From Bradyrhizobium japonicum USDA 6 (GTDB lineage: Bacteria > Pseudomonadota > Alphaproteobacteria > Rhizobiales > Xanthobacteraceae), in contig NC_017249.1 of NCBI RefSeq assembly GCF_000284375.1, forward strand, positions 1,714,001 to 1,778,000: a stretch of 64,000 bases of DNA. The letters are read 5' to 3'. The translations under genes and the position numbers were made by a program. Shown here one piece after another: positions 17,463 through 26,007 of the stretch (its first letter is position 1; each line of letters opens with the position of its first letter). Under the pieces are notes generated by a model. The model was not told where the DNA came from, made no database searches, and saw only the letters and a program-made list of their open reading frames with translations.

Positions 17463-17885
17463 ATGAGCAGCGTGAACAAGCCCGGCGGCAACTATTTGCC
17501 GGTGATCATCCATGGTGGAATCGCGTATGTCAGTGGTCAGCTGCCGCGTCGCGGTGAGGACCTGCTGTATGCGGGCAAGGTCGGCGCAAATGTCGATATC
17601 GCGGCCGCGCAGGAGGCCGCTGCTCTCTGCGCCGATCTCTGCATTTCGGCCATCAACCACGCAACAGGCGGAGAGGACAGGATCGTCCAGGTCCTGCAGC
17701 TCGTTGGCTACATTGCTTCAGCGCCCGGATTTACCCAGCAGTCGCAAGTCATGAATGGGGCCTCCGACCGGCTGATCGAGCGCTTGGGCGATCGCGGTCG
17801 TCACACGCGCACGTCTGTCGGCGTCGCCGAGTTGCCGCGGGGCGCTCCCGTCGAGCTGAGTATGATTGCCGCTGTTCGGTCCTAA
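17463..17885 (+). CDS. RidA/YjgF family protein
   Basis: 140 residues. The fold is shown by YLPVIIHGGIAYVSGQLPR near the start and TRTSVGVAELPRGAPVELSM at the end, where the conserved Arg binds the carboxylate of imine intermediates in RidA. RidA proteins hydrolyse reactive enamine/imine products of PLP enzymes. This one belongs to the longer, more divergent group often found beside catabolic genes. The ATG at 17463 follows a GAG-rich stretch; earlier in-frame ATGs are not family-like. Convergent with the enolase-superfamily gene. Confidence 0.82.
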   Translation: MSSVNKPGGNYLPVIIHGGIAYVSGQLPRRGEDLLYAGKVGANVDIAAAQEAAALCADLCISAINHATGGEDRIVQVLQLVGYIASAPGFTQQSQVMNGASDRLIERLGDRGRHTRTSVGVAELPRGAPVELSMIAAVRS

Positions 17886-17894
17886 GAGGCGGTC

Positions 17895-18986
17895 TTATCC
17901 GACGAGATATTTCTTCACCGCCGCCTCGTCCCACGCAATCCCGTTGCCCGGCTCCTCGCCCGGCAGGGCAAAGCCGTCCTTGATCTGCAATCGCGTCGCC
18001 AGCACGGCGTCGGCCCAGTCGACATATTCCAGCCAGTGCGCGGTCGGCGTCACGCAGAGCAAATGCGCGCTGACCTCCGAGAACAGGTGCGTCGACATCT
18101 CGATGCCGGCGGCCTGCGCGAGCGCGGCGGCGCGAAGCCACCCGGTGACGCCGCCGATGCGCTGCACGTCGGGCATCACGTAGTCGCAGGCTTCCGCGGA
18201 CAGCGCCGCCTGCATCGAGAAGGCGCTGTCAAAATTCTCGCCGATCTGGACCGGGGTGCGCAGCGCATCCGCAATGCGCGCGTTACCAGCGTAATCGTCG
18301 TGGCGGATCGGCTCCTCGATCCAGGTCAGCCCCTCGTCGTCGAGCATCTCGCCGCGGCGGATGGCTTCGGTGACCGTCAGGGCCTGGTTGTAGTCGCACA
18401 TCAGCGTGACCTGATCGCCGACGGCCTTGCGCACCGCGCGCACCACGGCGAGATCCTCCCGCGCATCGGGCCGGCCGACGCGGATCTTTGCGGCGTGAAA
18501 ACCTTCGGCGAGCAGCTTGTGGGCTTCGTCCACCGCGGCGCCCGCCGGCATGATGCCGAGCCCCTTCGAATTGTAGGCCCTGACCGGCTTCGGCGCGCCG
18601 CCGAGCAGGCGCGCGAGCGGCAGGCCTTTGCTGCGCGCCAGCGCGTCCCATGCCGCCATGTCGATGCCGGATTGCGCCAGCCGCTGCAGGCCGGCGAGGC
18701 CGAGCAGGGTGAAGCGCTGGGTCAGCTTGCGCTCGATCTCAAACGGCAGCAGCTCGTCGCCGGCGAGGAGCTCTGACATTTCCGTGACCATCGCCGTCAG
18801 CGGCTTCAAGGCCGAAGGCGTGATCGAGAACAGATAGGCATGCCCCACCGCGCCCTGGTCGGTCTCGCAGTCGATCAGCACCAGCGGCGCCTTTGCGACC
18901 GCGCCGGTCGAGGTCTTGAGCGGCAAATTCATCGGCACGATCACGGGGCGCGCATTGAAGCGCTTGATGCGGATGGTCTCGGTCAT
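17895..18986 (-). CDS. Enolase-superfamily enzyme of the mandelate racemase subgroup
   Basis: 363 residues. The N-terminal capping domain is followed by the barrel with active-site elements AAKIRVG (the KxR/KxK base), metal ligands in LMCDYNQ (Asp), WIEEP (Glu) and IGENF (Glu), and the His of STHLFSEV that marks the mandelate racemase subgroup. These enzymes abstract the alpha proton of a carboxylate; here the product could be a racemised or dehydrated acid. The specific substrate is unknown. The ATG at 18986 gives MTETIRIKRF, a usual family start. Confidence 0.88.
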   Translation of the reverse strand: MTETIRIKRFNARPVIVPMNLPLKTSTGAVAKAPLVLIDCETDQGAVGHAYLFSITPSALKPLTAMVTEMSELLAGDELLPFEIERKLTQRFTLLGLAGLQRLAQSGIDMAAWDALARSKGLPLARLLGGAPKPVRAYNSKGLGIMPAGAAVDEAHKLLAEGFHAAKIRVGRPDAREDLAVVRAVRKAVGDQVTLMCDYNQALTVTEAIRRGEMLDDEGLTWIEEPIRHDDYAGNARIADALRTPVQIGENFDSAFSMQAALSAEACDYVMPDVQRIGGVTGWLRAAALAQAAGIEMSTHLFSEVSAHLLCVTPTAHWLEYVDWADAVLATRLQIKDGFALPGEEPGNGIAWDEAAVKKYLVG

Positions 18987-19180
18987 ATGGAGGATCTCCC
19001 GGCGGAGTGAATGCAGGTTAATGCCGATCTTAAACAATCGTCATGAAACGAAAAGCCATTTGCTGCGACCACCATGAAATGGGGTTGCGCGGCCTCGGAT
19101 TTGCGGGCTCTCTGCCGCCGCAAGCTCTTGCCGCGAATTCCAGGGATTTGCGACAAGATCGCACACGACGGAGCCACAGG

Positions 19181-20743
19181 GTGAAACAAGAGATCTCCGA
19201 AGAACAGCGCAAGAGCGGCATCCTCACGGGGGCCGTGATCGCCTTGCTCCTGCTCGCCTTGCCGCTCGCGGTGTGGTTGGACCTGACCGACCTCAGCAAG
19301 ACCGCGCTGCGCCGGCAGGCCGCCGACCTCAACTCGGTAATCACGAGCGTGCGCAGCTACTATGCGTCCAACGTGGTCGGCCGCATCCTGGCCAACCCTG
19401 ATGGCACCACCAGGGTCGTCCACAATTACGAATCCGTCCCCGGTGCGATCCCGATCCCGGCGACGCTGTCGCTGGAGCTCGGACGGGTGATCGGCGCGCA
19501 GCAGGAGAACATCGCCTACCGCTTCGTCTCGGATTTCCCGTTCCGGAATCGCGCCGCGCACCAGCTCGACAAGTTCGAGAGGGACGCGCTCGACGCGCTT
19601 CGGAAGGACCCCGAGCAGAAGATCGTCGAGACCGAGACCTCGCTGTTCTCCGACAAGGTCCGGCTGGTCGCGCCCGTTACGATGGGGCCGGCCTGCGTCA
19701 GCTGCCACAACAGCCACCCCGAGAGCCCGAAGAAGGACTGGAAGGTGGGCGACGTCCGTGGCATCCAGGAGGTGATCATCGCGCAGCCGATCGCCGCCAA
19801 CATCTTCTCGTTCAAGTTCCTGCTGGCCTATTTCCTGATCGCCGCGGGCTGCGGCCTGTCGTTCCTCTCGCTCCAGCGCCGCCAGGCCGGCCGCATCAAG
19901 GGCATGAACAAGGAGCTCGAATCCGCCAACGACTTCCTGGCTTCGCTCTCCATGAAGATCTCGCGCTACATCCCGCCGCAAGTCTACAAGAGCATCTTCA
20001 GCGGCCAGAAGGACGTCACCATCCACACCGAGCGCAAGAAGCTGACGATCTTCTTCTCCGACATCCAGAATTTCACGGCGACCGCGGAGCGGCTTCAGCC
20101 GGAATTGTTGACGCAGCTCCTCAACGAATATTTCACCGAGATGTCGGCGATCGCGCACGAACATGGCGGCACCATCGACAAGTTCATCGGCGATGCCATG
20201 CTGATCTTCTTCGGCGACCCCGAGACCAGAGGCGACCGTGCGGACGCTGAGGCCTGCCTCCAGATGGCCTGGCGCATGCAGCAGCGTCTTGCCGAGCTCA
20301 ATGCGAAGTGGCGCGCGTCCGGCATCGAGCAGCCGTTCCGCTCGCGCATGGGCATCAACTCAGGCTATTGCAATGTCGGCAATTTCGGCAGCAGCGACCG
20401 CATGGACTACACCATCATCGGTGCCGAAGCGAACCTCGCCGCGCGCCTGCAGTCGATCGCCGAGCCCGGTGGCATCGTGCTGAGCTACGAAACCTTCGCG
20501 CTGGTCAGCGACATCGTCCGCGCGCACGCATTGCCCGCGATCACGATGAAGGGCATCAGCCGCGAAATCATTCCCTATTCGGTCGACGCGCTCAACGACG
20601 CGACGGCGGAGAAGAGCGGTGTCATCACCGAGCGCGCGCCCGGCCTCGAGCTGTATCTCGACCCCGCGGTGGTGAAGTCGGGCGATGCCGCACGCGTCCG
20701 CTCGCTGCTGGAAAACGCGCTGGCTTCGCTGAAGCCGGCGTGA
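19181..20743 (+). CDS. Membrane class III nucleotide cyclase with heme c (DUF3365/Tll0287-like) sensor domain
   Basis: 520 residues from a GTG preceded by GGAG. Helix at about 13-35, a periplasmic segment of 175 residues carrying a heme c site CVSCH (172-176), a second helix at about 212-232, then a class III cyclase domain (about 286-480) with metal Asp residues in FFSDIQ (D294) and IGDAM (D338). The sensor part has the DUF3365 pattern SVRSYYASNVV...RFVSDFPFRN. The layout suggests a redox- or ligand-sensing heme controlling cAMP or cGMP synthesis. An in-frame ATG at 19043 would add 46 residues without family resemblance. Confidence 0.87.
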   Translation: MKQEISEEQRKSGILTGAVIALLLLALPLAVWLDLTDLSKTALRRQAADLNSVITSVRSYYASNVVGRILANPDGTTRVVHNYESVPGAIPIPATLSLELGRVIGAQQENIAYRFVSDFPFRNRAAHQLDKFERDALDALRKDPEQKIVETETSLFSDKVRLVAPVTMGPACVSCHNSHPESPKKDWKVGDVRGIQEVIIAQPIAANIFSFKFLLAYFLIAAGCGLSFLSLQRRQAGRIKGMNKELESANDFLASLSMKISRYIPPQVYKSIFSGQKDVTIHTERKKLTIFFSDIQNFTATAERLQPELLTQLLNEYFTEMSAIAHEHGGTIDKFIGDAMLIFFGDPETRGDRADAEACLQMAWRMQQRLAELNAKWRASGIEQPFRSRMGINSGYCNVGNFGSSDRMDYTIIGAEANLAARLQSIAEPGGIVLSYETFALVSDIVRAHALPAITMKGISREIIPYSVDALNDATAEKSGVITERAPGLELYLDPAVVKSGDAARVRSLLENALASLKPA

Positions 20744-20775
20744 GGGTGCGGACTCGCGAGCATCTTCTTTTTCCA

Positions 20776-20834
20776 TCGAGAGAGTGTGCCGTGTGGCACC
20801 CCGCTCCCTAACCCTCCCCCGCAAGGGGGGAGGG
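20776..20834. repeat. Dispersed GTGTGGCACCCC repeat with GC palindrome
   Basis: The sequence CCGTGTGGCACCCCGCTCCC is followed by the palindrome CCCTCCCCC/GGGGGGAGGG (20812-20834). A close copy of the first part, CCGTGTGGCACCCCTCTCCC, occurs at 22459-22478, also after GAGAG. Confidence 0.6.
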
Positions 20835-20937
20835 AACGCAGTTGTGCGTGTGGCCGCTTCAGGGTGATGATGATTGGCTTTAGTTCTGTGAACTCATTGA
20901 GCTTGTGAGCCCAGCTCTCCCTGCGCGGCACAATGCG

Positions 20938-20962
20938 CTCCCTCCCCCCTTGCGGGGGAGGG
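20938..20962. repeat. GC-rich palindrome
   Basis: CCCTCCCCC and GGGGGAGGG arms (20940-20948 and 20954-20962) around a short loop. It is the second such palindrome in the same intergenic space, between the cyclase gene and the convergent binding-protein gene. Confidence 0.6.
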
Positions 20963-21036
20963 CAGGGGAGAGGGGTGACCCAGCAAAAGGTGCGTGCTTG
21001 AACGCCGCGCCGCACCAACCCACCTCGACGCGAGAC

Positions 21037-22260
21037 TCACCGCGCCGCCCCCTCGGTAAACGCAGTCTCGATCACATCACCAAAAGGCTGCCACGACCTG
21101 CCGTCGAACTGCACCAGCCGCATCTGCTTGATCGGCAGGTAGCTGTTCGGCGAGGTGTTCATCCTGATGTTGGGCAAGGCGACGGAGGGCTGCTGATCCC
21201 GCAGCGAAGCCGCCTGGCGCATGATGTTGTCGCGTGACAGGTCGTCGCCACATTGCTTCAGCACCTGCGTCAGCGCCTCGGCTGCGGCGTAGCCATAGAC
21301 CGCGGCGCTGTTGTTGGTGCTTTCGACGTGGTGGTACTTGTCCATGAAGGCGAACCAGTCCTTCATGGCGGGGTCGTTCTTCCATGCGGGGTCGCTCGGA
21401 TCCTTCAGGAAGGCCGCCGAGATCACGCCGGCCGAATTCTCCAGGCCCGCGGGCGCCATCGCGTTGGCGATCGAGGCGGAGGCGTCGTTGACGATGATGA
21501 CCGGGCGCCATTTGAGTGACGCCGCGAGCTTAATCACCTTGGACGCCGTCGACGGCACGCCGAGGAAGACGAAGATGTCGGCGCCGGCGCGCTTGAGGAT
21601 CGAGACGTGCCCTTCGAGATGCTCATCGTTGATATCGAAGGCGATGTCGACGAGAACGAGACGGTTCAGGTCGCCGAGACCTTCCTGGATGCCCCGGTAG
21701 AGCATGCGTCCGAACTGGTCGTTCTGCCAGAGCACCACGATCTTCTTCTTGGGGTAATAGGCCTGGATGTAGTTGGCATAGATGCGCCCCTCCGACCGGA
21801 ACGACGGCTGCCAGCCCATGGTCCAGGGAAACGCCTTGGCCTGGCTGAGCTCCTCGTCGCCGGAGGCGACGAACAGCTGCGGGATTCGCTTCTCGTTCAG
21901 GTACCAACGCGTGGCGATATTGCCGGGCGTGCCGAACGAGCCGAACATCAGGTGCACGTCGTCCTTCTCGACCAGGTTGCGCGTCAGCTCCAGCGCTGTG
22001 GCAGGATCGGAATTGTCGTCGCGCGTGATGAAGCGGATCTTGCGGCCGTTGATGCCGCCGCGCGCGTTGACCATGTCGAAATAGGCGGCTTCCGCCTGGC
22101 CGATGGCGCCGAATTCCGAGAGCGGTCCCGAATACGGCATCACGTTGCCGATGCGGATTTCGTCGCCGCTCGCGGGTTGGTCTGCGCGTTGCTCGGACAT
22201 GGCGCCAAGCGACGCGAGAGCGATCATCGAAACGAACAGCATCCTGCCGATGACGCGCAT
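21037..22260 (-). CDS. LivJ-like branched-chain amino acid-type ABC substrate-binding protein
   Basis: 407 residues with a signal peptide (MRVIGRMLFVSMIALASLGA). The mature protein is a type I periplasmic binding fold: IRIGNVMPYSGPLSEFGAIG at the start, then GGINGRKIRFITRDDNSDPA and LMFGSFGTPGN. Such proteins deliver amino acids or other small organic acids (including aromatic compounds) to LivHMGF transporters, but no permease genes are adjacent. A FixK/FNR box lies 58 bp upstream of the ATG, which suggests induction under low oxygen. The ATG at 22260 is chosen because it begins the signal peptide. Confidence 0.88.
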   Translation of the reverse strand: MRVIGRMLFVSMIALASLGAMSEQRADQPASGDEIRIGNVMPYSGPLSEFGAIGQAEAAYFDMVNARGGINGRKIRFITRDDNSDPATALELTRNLVEKDDVHLMFGSFGTPGNIATRWYLNEKRIPQLFVASGDEELSQAKAFPWTMGWQPSFRSEGRIYANYIQAYYPKKKIVVLWQNDQFGRMLYRGIQEGLGDLNRLVLVDIAFDINDEHLEGHVSILKRAGADIFVFLGVPSTASKVIKLAASLKWRPVIIVNDASASIANAMAPAGLENSAGVISAAFLKDPSDPAWKNDPAMKDWFAFMDKYHHVESTNNSAAVYGYAAAEALTQVLKQCGDDLSRDNIMRQAASLRDQQPSVALPNIRMNTSPNSYLPIKQMRLVQFDGRSWQPFGDVIETAFTEGAAR

Positions 22261-22318
22261 GCTCGATACCTTGATATTGGCCCCTCCAAGAGGTCGGCTC
22301 AATCCGCACCAAGTCCGC

Positions 22319-22332
22319 TTGATCTACGTCAA
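22319..22332 (-). promoter_or_regulatory. FixK/FNR-type box
   Basis: TTGATCTACGTCAA fits TTGA-N6-TCAA exactly. It is 58 bp upstream of the LivJ-like gene start, a distance that suits activation by FixK2 or another FNR-family protein. Confidence 0.65.
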
Positions 22333-22458
22333 GCGTTTGTCAAAGCTGTGGCTTGATCGCCCGCTTCAAGGCGACGAATCGCGAACGAAACGACAGCCGT
22401 GTTGACGGGCTCCGACGGTAGTCTGCGTGCGTAGCGCGTCCTCGATTGAGAGGGTCCC

Positions 22459-22478
22459 CGTGTGGCACCCCTCTCCCT
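22459..22478. repeat. Second copy of the GTGTGGCACCCC repeat
   Basis: CCGTGTGGCACCCCTCTCCC, preceded by GAGAGGGT. It matches 20790-20809 except for one base, in another intergenic region 1.7 kb away. Confidence 0.55.
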
Positions 22479-22526
22479 AGAGGGGTAGCTCGGCAAAGGT
22501 CGGAGTAATAAGCGAGCCGCGCGCCG

Positions 22527-23459
22527 CTACGGCAGCCCGCGCGCTTCGAGCTGATGCACAAGCAGCAGCGTCGGTTCGGCGAGGCTGTCGCCGGAGCCGT
22601 CGAGGCCGAAGGCGGCGGCGATGCCGTCGCGGCTGCGCAGCAGTGTGCTGCGCGGGCAATGGCCGGCGCCGCACAGCGTCTTCTTCAGGGTCTCGCCCTG
22701 CGCCACGACGCTCGCGGGATCGTTCGCGGCCCAGGCCAGCACGATCGGCGCGTCGACGTTGAGGATGCCGGGGAAGACCGACCGCTTGTCATATTCGGTG
22801 GGGTCGGTGCCGAGATAGGCCTTCTCGCTGTCGCTCGCGTCCTTGCCTGCGCGGTAGATCCCGGACACCAGCACGACGGCCGCGACATCGGCGCGATCGG
22901 TCTGGAACTCGGGATGCGCGAGCAAGGTGGCGACATGGAAGGCGCCGGCGCCGTAGCCGACCGCGACGATCTCGCGGGCATCGCCATTGAACAGGTCGAT
23001 ATTGCCATGGACCCAGGACAGCGCCGCCGCCACGTCGGTCGCACCCATCGGCCAGGCCGCCGCCGGCGCAAGGCGATAGCTGACGCGCACGCCGATCATG
23101 CCGTTGCGCGCGGCAAAGCACATCGCCTGGTCCTGGATCTCGCGGGACAGGTCCGGCGCGCCGCGATCGCCGGTAAAGGTGTCGCCCCCCACGAACAGCA
23201 GCACGGGCCGGGGCGTATCCGCCTTGGTCTCGCTGGTGGTGGCGACGTCGAGCACGTTGGCCTCGCTGTCGCCGTAGCGCAGCCCGCGCGAGAACGAGAC
23301 CTGCTCGCACAGCCGCGCGGTGCCGCCGGCGGTCGTGTCGTTGTCGGTGAGGCCCACCCGGACGATATCGGACGGCCCCGTGAGCCGCGTCGGCGACGGA
23401 CCGTGTGCGGAAGCTGCCGTCATGCCCAGGATGAGGAAGAAAGCAAGATAATTCTTCAT
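22527..23459 (-). CDS. Exported alpha/beta-hydrolase-fold protein lacking the catalytic Ser
   Basis: 310 residues with a signal peptide (about 1-18, ending ASAHG). The esterase-like core is visible: LLFVGGDTF in place of the HGG oxyanion loop, SYRLAPAAAWPMGATDVAAA as in carboxylesterases, and the nucleophile elbow. There the expected GxSxG reads GYGAG (residues 168-172), so Gly170 replaces Ser. The usual late His is also not evident (LLRSRDG). The protein keeps the Asp strand IVLAWAANDPAS. It is probably a non-enzymatic binding protein of the family, or uses another mechanism. Neighbour to a divergent FixK box but not clearly controlled by it. Confidence 0.75.
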   Translation of the reverse strand: MKNYLAFFLILGMTAASAHGPSPTRLTGPSDIVRVGLTDNDTTAGGTARLCEQVSFSRGLRYGDSEANVLDVATTSETKADTPRPVLLFVGGDTFTGDRGAPDLSREIQDQAMCFAARNGMIGVRVSYRLAPAAAWPMGATDVAAALSWVHGNIDLFNGDAREIVAVGYGAGAFHVATLLAHPEFQTDRADVAAVVLVSGIYRAGKDASDSEKAYLGTDPTEYDKRSVFPGILNVDAPIVLAWAANDPASVVAQGETLKKTLCGAGHCPRSTLLRSRDGIAAAFGLDGSGDSLAEPTLLLVHQLEARGLP

Positions 23460-23614
23460 GTTGGTATGTTGGTGCCGGCCCTGCGTGCCCGATATGGGCT
23501 CGCGCGTTTGGCCCGTCTTTTCAATTCGCCTTATTAGTTAGTTCGCCTTGAGGCGATTTCACGGCACCCGGTTTCTTGCCCACGTCCTTGCCCATGTTCT
23601 CGCCCATGCGCGGT

Positions 23615-24130
23615 TCAATTCCCCGGTTGGAACGTGCAGTCGGCCCCGCTGCCGTCCTTGCGGCGGATGGCATTGGGGTCGATCGTGCAGCTCAGCTGGC
23701 TCAGGCTCTCGAAGTTCGATCCCGCCGCACCATCGGGCGGAATGCCGGCGAGCGCTTCTGTCGCGAAAATTTCATTGGCCGTCGAGCCGTTCACGGTCCT
23801 GCTCTTCTTGCCGAAGGTCAGCTCGCAATTGCGTAGCGTGATGTCGACATTGCCGGTGCGGCAGACGATTCTGTCCACGGTCACCACGATCGGCTTCTTG
23901 TAGGGAATCTCGGCATTGGCGGCGAACAGCATCGCCACCGCCTTCTTCTCGGCGCCGGTCAGGTCCGGCGACAGCGGCGCGATCACGCCCGCGAGCGCCA
24001 GCGCCGTCGAGCCCGAGACTTTTGCAGGCGTTGCCCCCGAGGCTCCGGTGGCGTCGAAGGCACCGGCAAGAACGAGCGCGGAGACGATGCGGGCCCAAAT
24101 CCGGGATCGGGCCCCTGTCGTGAATGTCAT
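23615..24130 (-). CDS. Exported hypothetical protein
   Basis: 171 residues. A signal-like hydrophobic segment (WARIVSALVLAGAF) begins near residue 12. The mature part has TGAEKKAVAMLFAANAEIPY, then an apparent beta-rich part with four cysteines (IVCRTG, LRNCELTF, QLSCTI, ADCTF) spaced for two disulfides. No family is recognised. Its start lies 20 bp after the amine oxidase stop codon, so the pair probably forms an operon. The ATG at 24130 is the first that starts a plausible signal peptide. Confidence 0.65.
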   Translation of the reverse strand: MTFTTGARSRIWARIVSALVLAGAFDATGASGATPAKVSGSTALALAGVIAPLSPDLTGAEKKAVAMLFAANAEIPYKKPIVVTVDRIVCRTGNVDITLRNCELTFGKKSRTVNGSTANEIFATEALAGIPPDGAAGSNFESLSQLSCTIDPNAIRRKDGSGADCTFQPGN

Positions 24131-24150
24131 TCGCGTCGCTCCCTCTCCCG

Positions 24151-25773
24151 TCACGGCCTTGATGCCGCGAGGCGCCCCGAGCCTATGACAGAATTTCCGT
24201 CCCTGGCTGAGCCCTGCGCTTCAGGCTGCTTGTCGATGGCCTTGATGATCGCAGCCGCCGCCGTCTGGCCGGACTGGAGAGCGCCTTCCATGTAACCGAA
24301 ATAGGCAAAGCAGGTGTGCTCGCCGGCAAAGAACAGGCGGTCCTCGAAACCCTTGGCCAGCAGCGGCCCGGCGCGGCAGACCTCGCCCGGGGCGGGACAG
24401 GAATAGCCGGCGGCGGTCCATTCGTCGCGCGGCCAAGCCATGAACTCCGGTTGATCGGCCAGATGCGCGACATAGCCCTTGTAGACGCTGCCGAGCTGCT
24501 GCGCGTAGAACGCATCGACCTGCGTCTGGTTACCGGGCCGGTAGTGCTTGAGAGCTTCGGCCGCGACATCGGCGCCGGCGAACAGGCTGAGCTCGACCGG
24601 GTGCTCCGGCGGGGCGATCTGGTTGTCCGTCCCTTCCCAGGTGACACCAAACTGGTTCGAGATGGCCGTCGGAGCGAGGCCCTCACCGATCCAGAAGCGC
24701 TTCTTGAGCGGGCTGAGATATTTCACCGCCGTCCCCATCGTGACGTAGTAGTCGTGCGGCAGGTGGGGCGTGATCGTGATCTTGGCGTTGGGTGAGTCCG
24801 GCCACAGGCTTGGGGGTATCGCGAGCACGGCATAATCGGCGGCAAAGGGCGCGCGTGCCGTTCCGTTGCCGGAGGGGCTGAACTCCAGGGTCACGCCTTC
24901 GCTGTCGATGCGGATGGCGCGCACCGGCGTCGACAGGTGGGTGCTGGCGCCGTTGTCCTTGATGTCCTGCGCGAGGCGAATGGCGAGCTCCTGATTGCCT
25001 TCCGAGCAGCGCAAGGTCTCGGTCTGGGTGAAGAAGGCGTCGATCTGGTTCTTCATCCGTCCGCCCGCGACGACGGCCAGATTGGCGAGAAGGCTCTGCT
25101 TGGTGGTCGGCTGGCCGGCGTCGTTGGAGAACTGCTCCTCCATGGCGTGCTTGGTGAGCTTCGAACAGTCGAGGCTCGCGATCCACTCCGCAATCGTCCT
25201 GGCGTCGAGTTTCCTTGCGCCCTTGGCGCGCCAGGGCTTGTCAGGCTTGACCCGGCCGGCCCACCGGCTGAGCTTGCCGAAAGCGTCGTCCATCTCATGA
25301 TAGACCAGCTTCATCTGGCCGTCGGAGAGCTTGTGGCCGTCGAGAAACAGCGGCATGTCGAGCTCGAGCGCATCGAAATTGGTGTCCGAGGTGATAACGG
25401 ACAGGCCGAGCTCGAACCGCTTGGCATATTTCAGCCAGAGCGGATGGTTGTAGCCGATCAGCTCGCCGCCGGCCTCGACGATCCCGCTCGGCTTCTTCTT
25501 GCTGAGAACCCGGCCGCCGAAGCGGTCGCGGGCCTCGAACAACGTCACCTCACAATGCGCAACGAGCTCGGAGGCCGCCATCAGGCCGGCGAAGCCACCG
25601 CCGATGATCGCGACTTTCGGGCGTCGCACCGCCAGCGCGCGGAGCGCGGTGGGTGAGCGGATCGCGGGCGGGGTGGGTTGAAGGGCGAGCTTGTCCTTGA
25701 CTCGCCGCTGGCGCTCCGCCCCCGAAATCCTGGGCCCGTAACGCCGGTGCAGCCGCGCAAACAGCGAACGCAT
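24151..25773 (-). CDS. Flavin-containing amine oxidase (FAD-dependent oxidoreductase)
   Basis: 540 residues. After a basic 60-residue lead, the FAD-binding Rossmann motif KVAIIGGGFAGLMAASEL appears, followed by LFEARDRFGGRV. The C-terminal FAD site reads LFFAGEHTCFAYFGYMEGAL, typical of flavin monoamine oxidases. These oxidise primary amines or related compounds to imines with release of peroxide. The N-terminal lead lacks a clear Sec signal, and the enzyme is probably cytoplasmic. It seems to be co-transcribed with the exported hypothetical gene downstream. Substrate unknown. Confidence 0.85.
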   Translation of the reverse strand: MRSLFARLHRRYGPRISGAERQRRVKDKLALQPTPPAIRSPTALRALAVRRPKVAIIGGGFAGLMAASELVAHCEVTLFEARDRFGGRVLSKKKPSGIVEAGGELIGYNHPLWLKYAKRFELGLSVITSDTNFDALELDMPLFLDGHKLSDGQMKLVYHEMDDAFGKLSRWAGRVKPDKPWRAKGARKLDARTIAEWIASLDCSKLTKHAMEEQFSNDAGQPTTKQSLLANLAVVAGGRMKNQIDAFFTQTETLRCSEGNQELAIRLAQDIKDNGASTHLSTPVRAIRIDSEGVTLEFSPSGNGTARAPFAADYAVLAIPPSLWPDSPNAKITITPHLPHDYYVTMGTAVKYLSPLKKRFWIGEGLAPTAISNQFGVTWEGTDNQIAPPEHPVELSLFAGADVAAEALKHYRPGNQTQVDAFYAQQLGSVYKGYVAHLADQPEFMAWPRDEWTAAGYSCPAPGEVCRAGPLLAKGFEDRLFFAGEHTCFAYFGYMEGALQSGQTAAAAIIKAIDKQPEAQGSARDGNSVIGSGRLAASRP

Positions 25774-26007
25774 TGAAAAGACCCTCCAGGAAATCGCCGG
25801 GGTCACCGGTCCCATTGGCCTGTCGGCCTAAGGATAGACGGCAACCTCAGGGAGAGTCGAGTGCGGCATGAACGGCAAAACGATCGCAGCGGAAGCAGAT
25901 GATCGCCCGACGATACGCGCGCGCATACCGCAGATGATCCGTCACGTTGCCGCTGTCACGCGCAGGCGCGCTGCACGCCGGCCGGCCCGGCGGCTCGCGG
26001 GACGACC

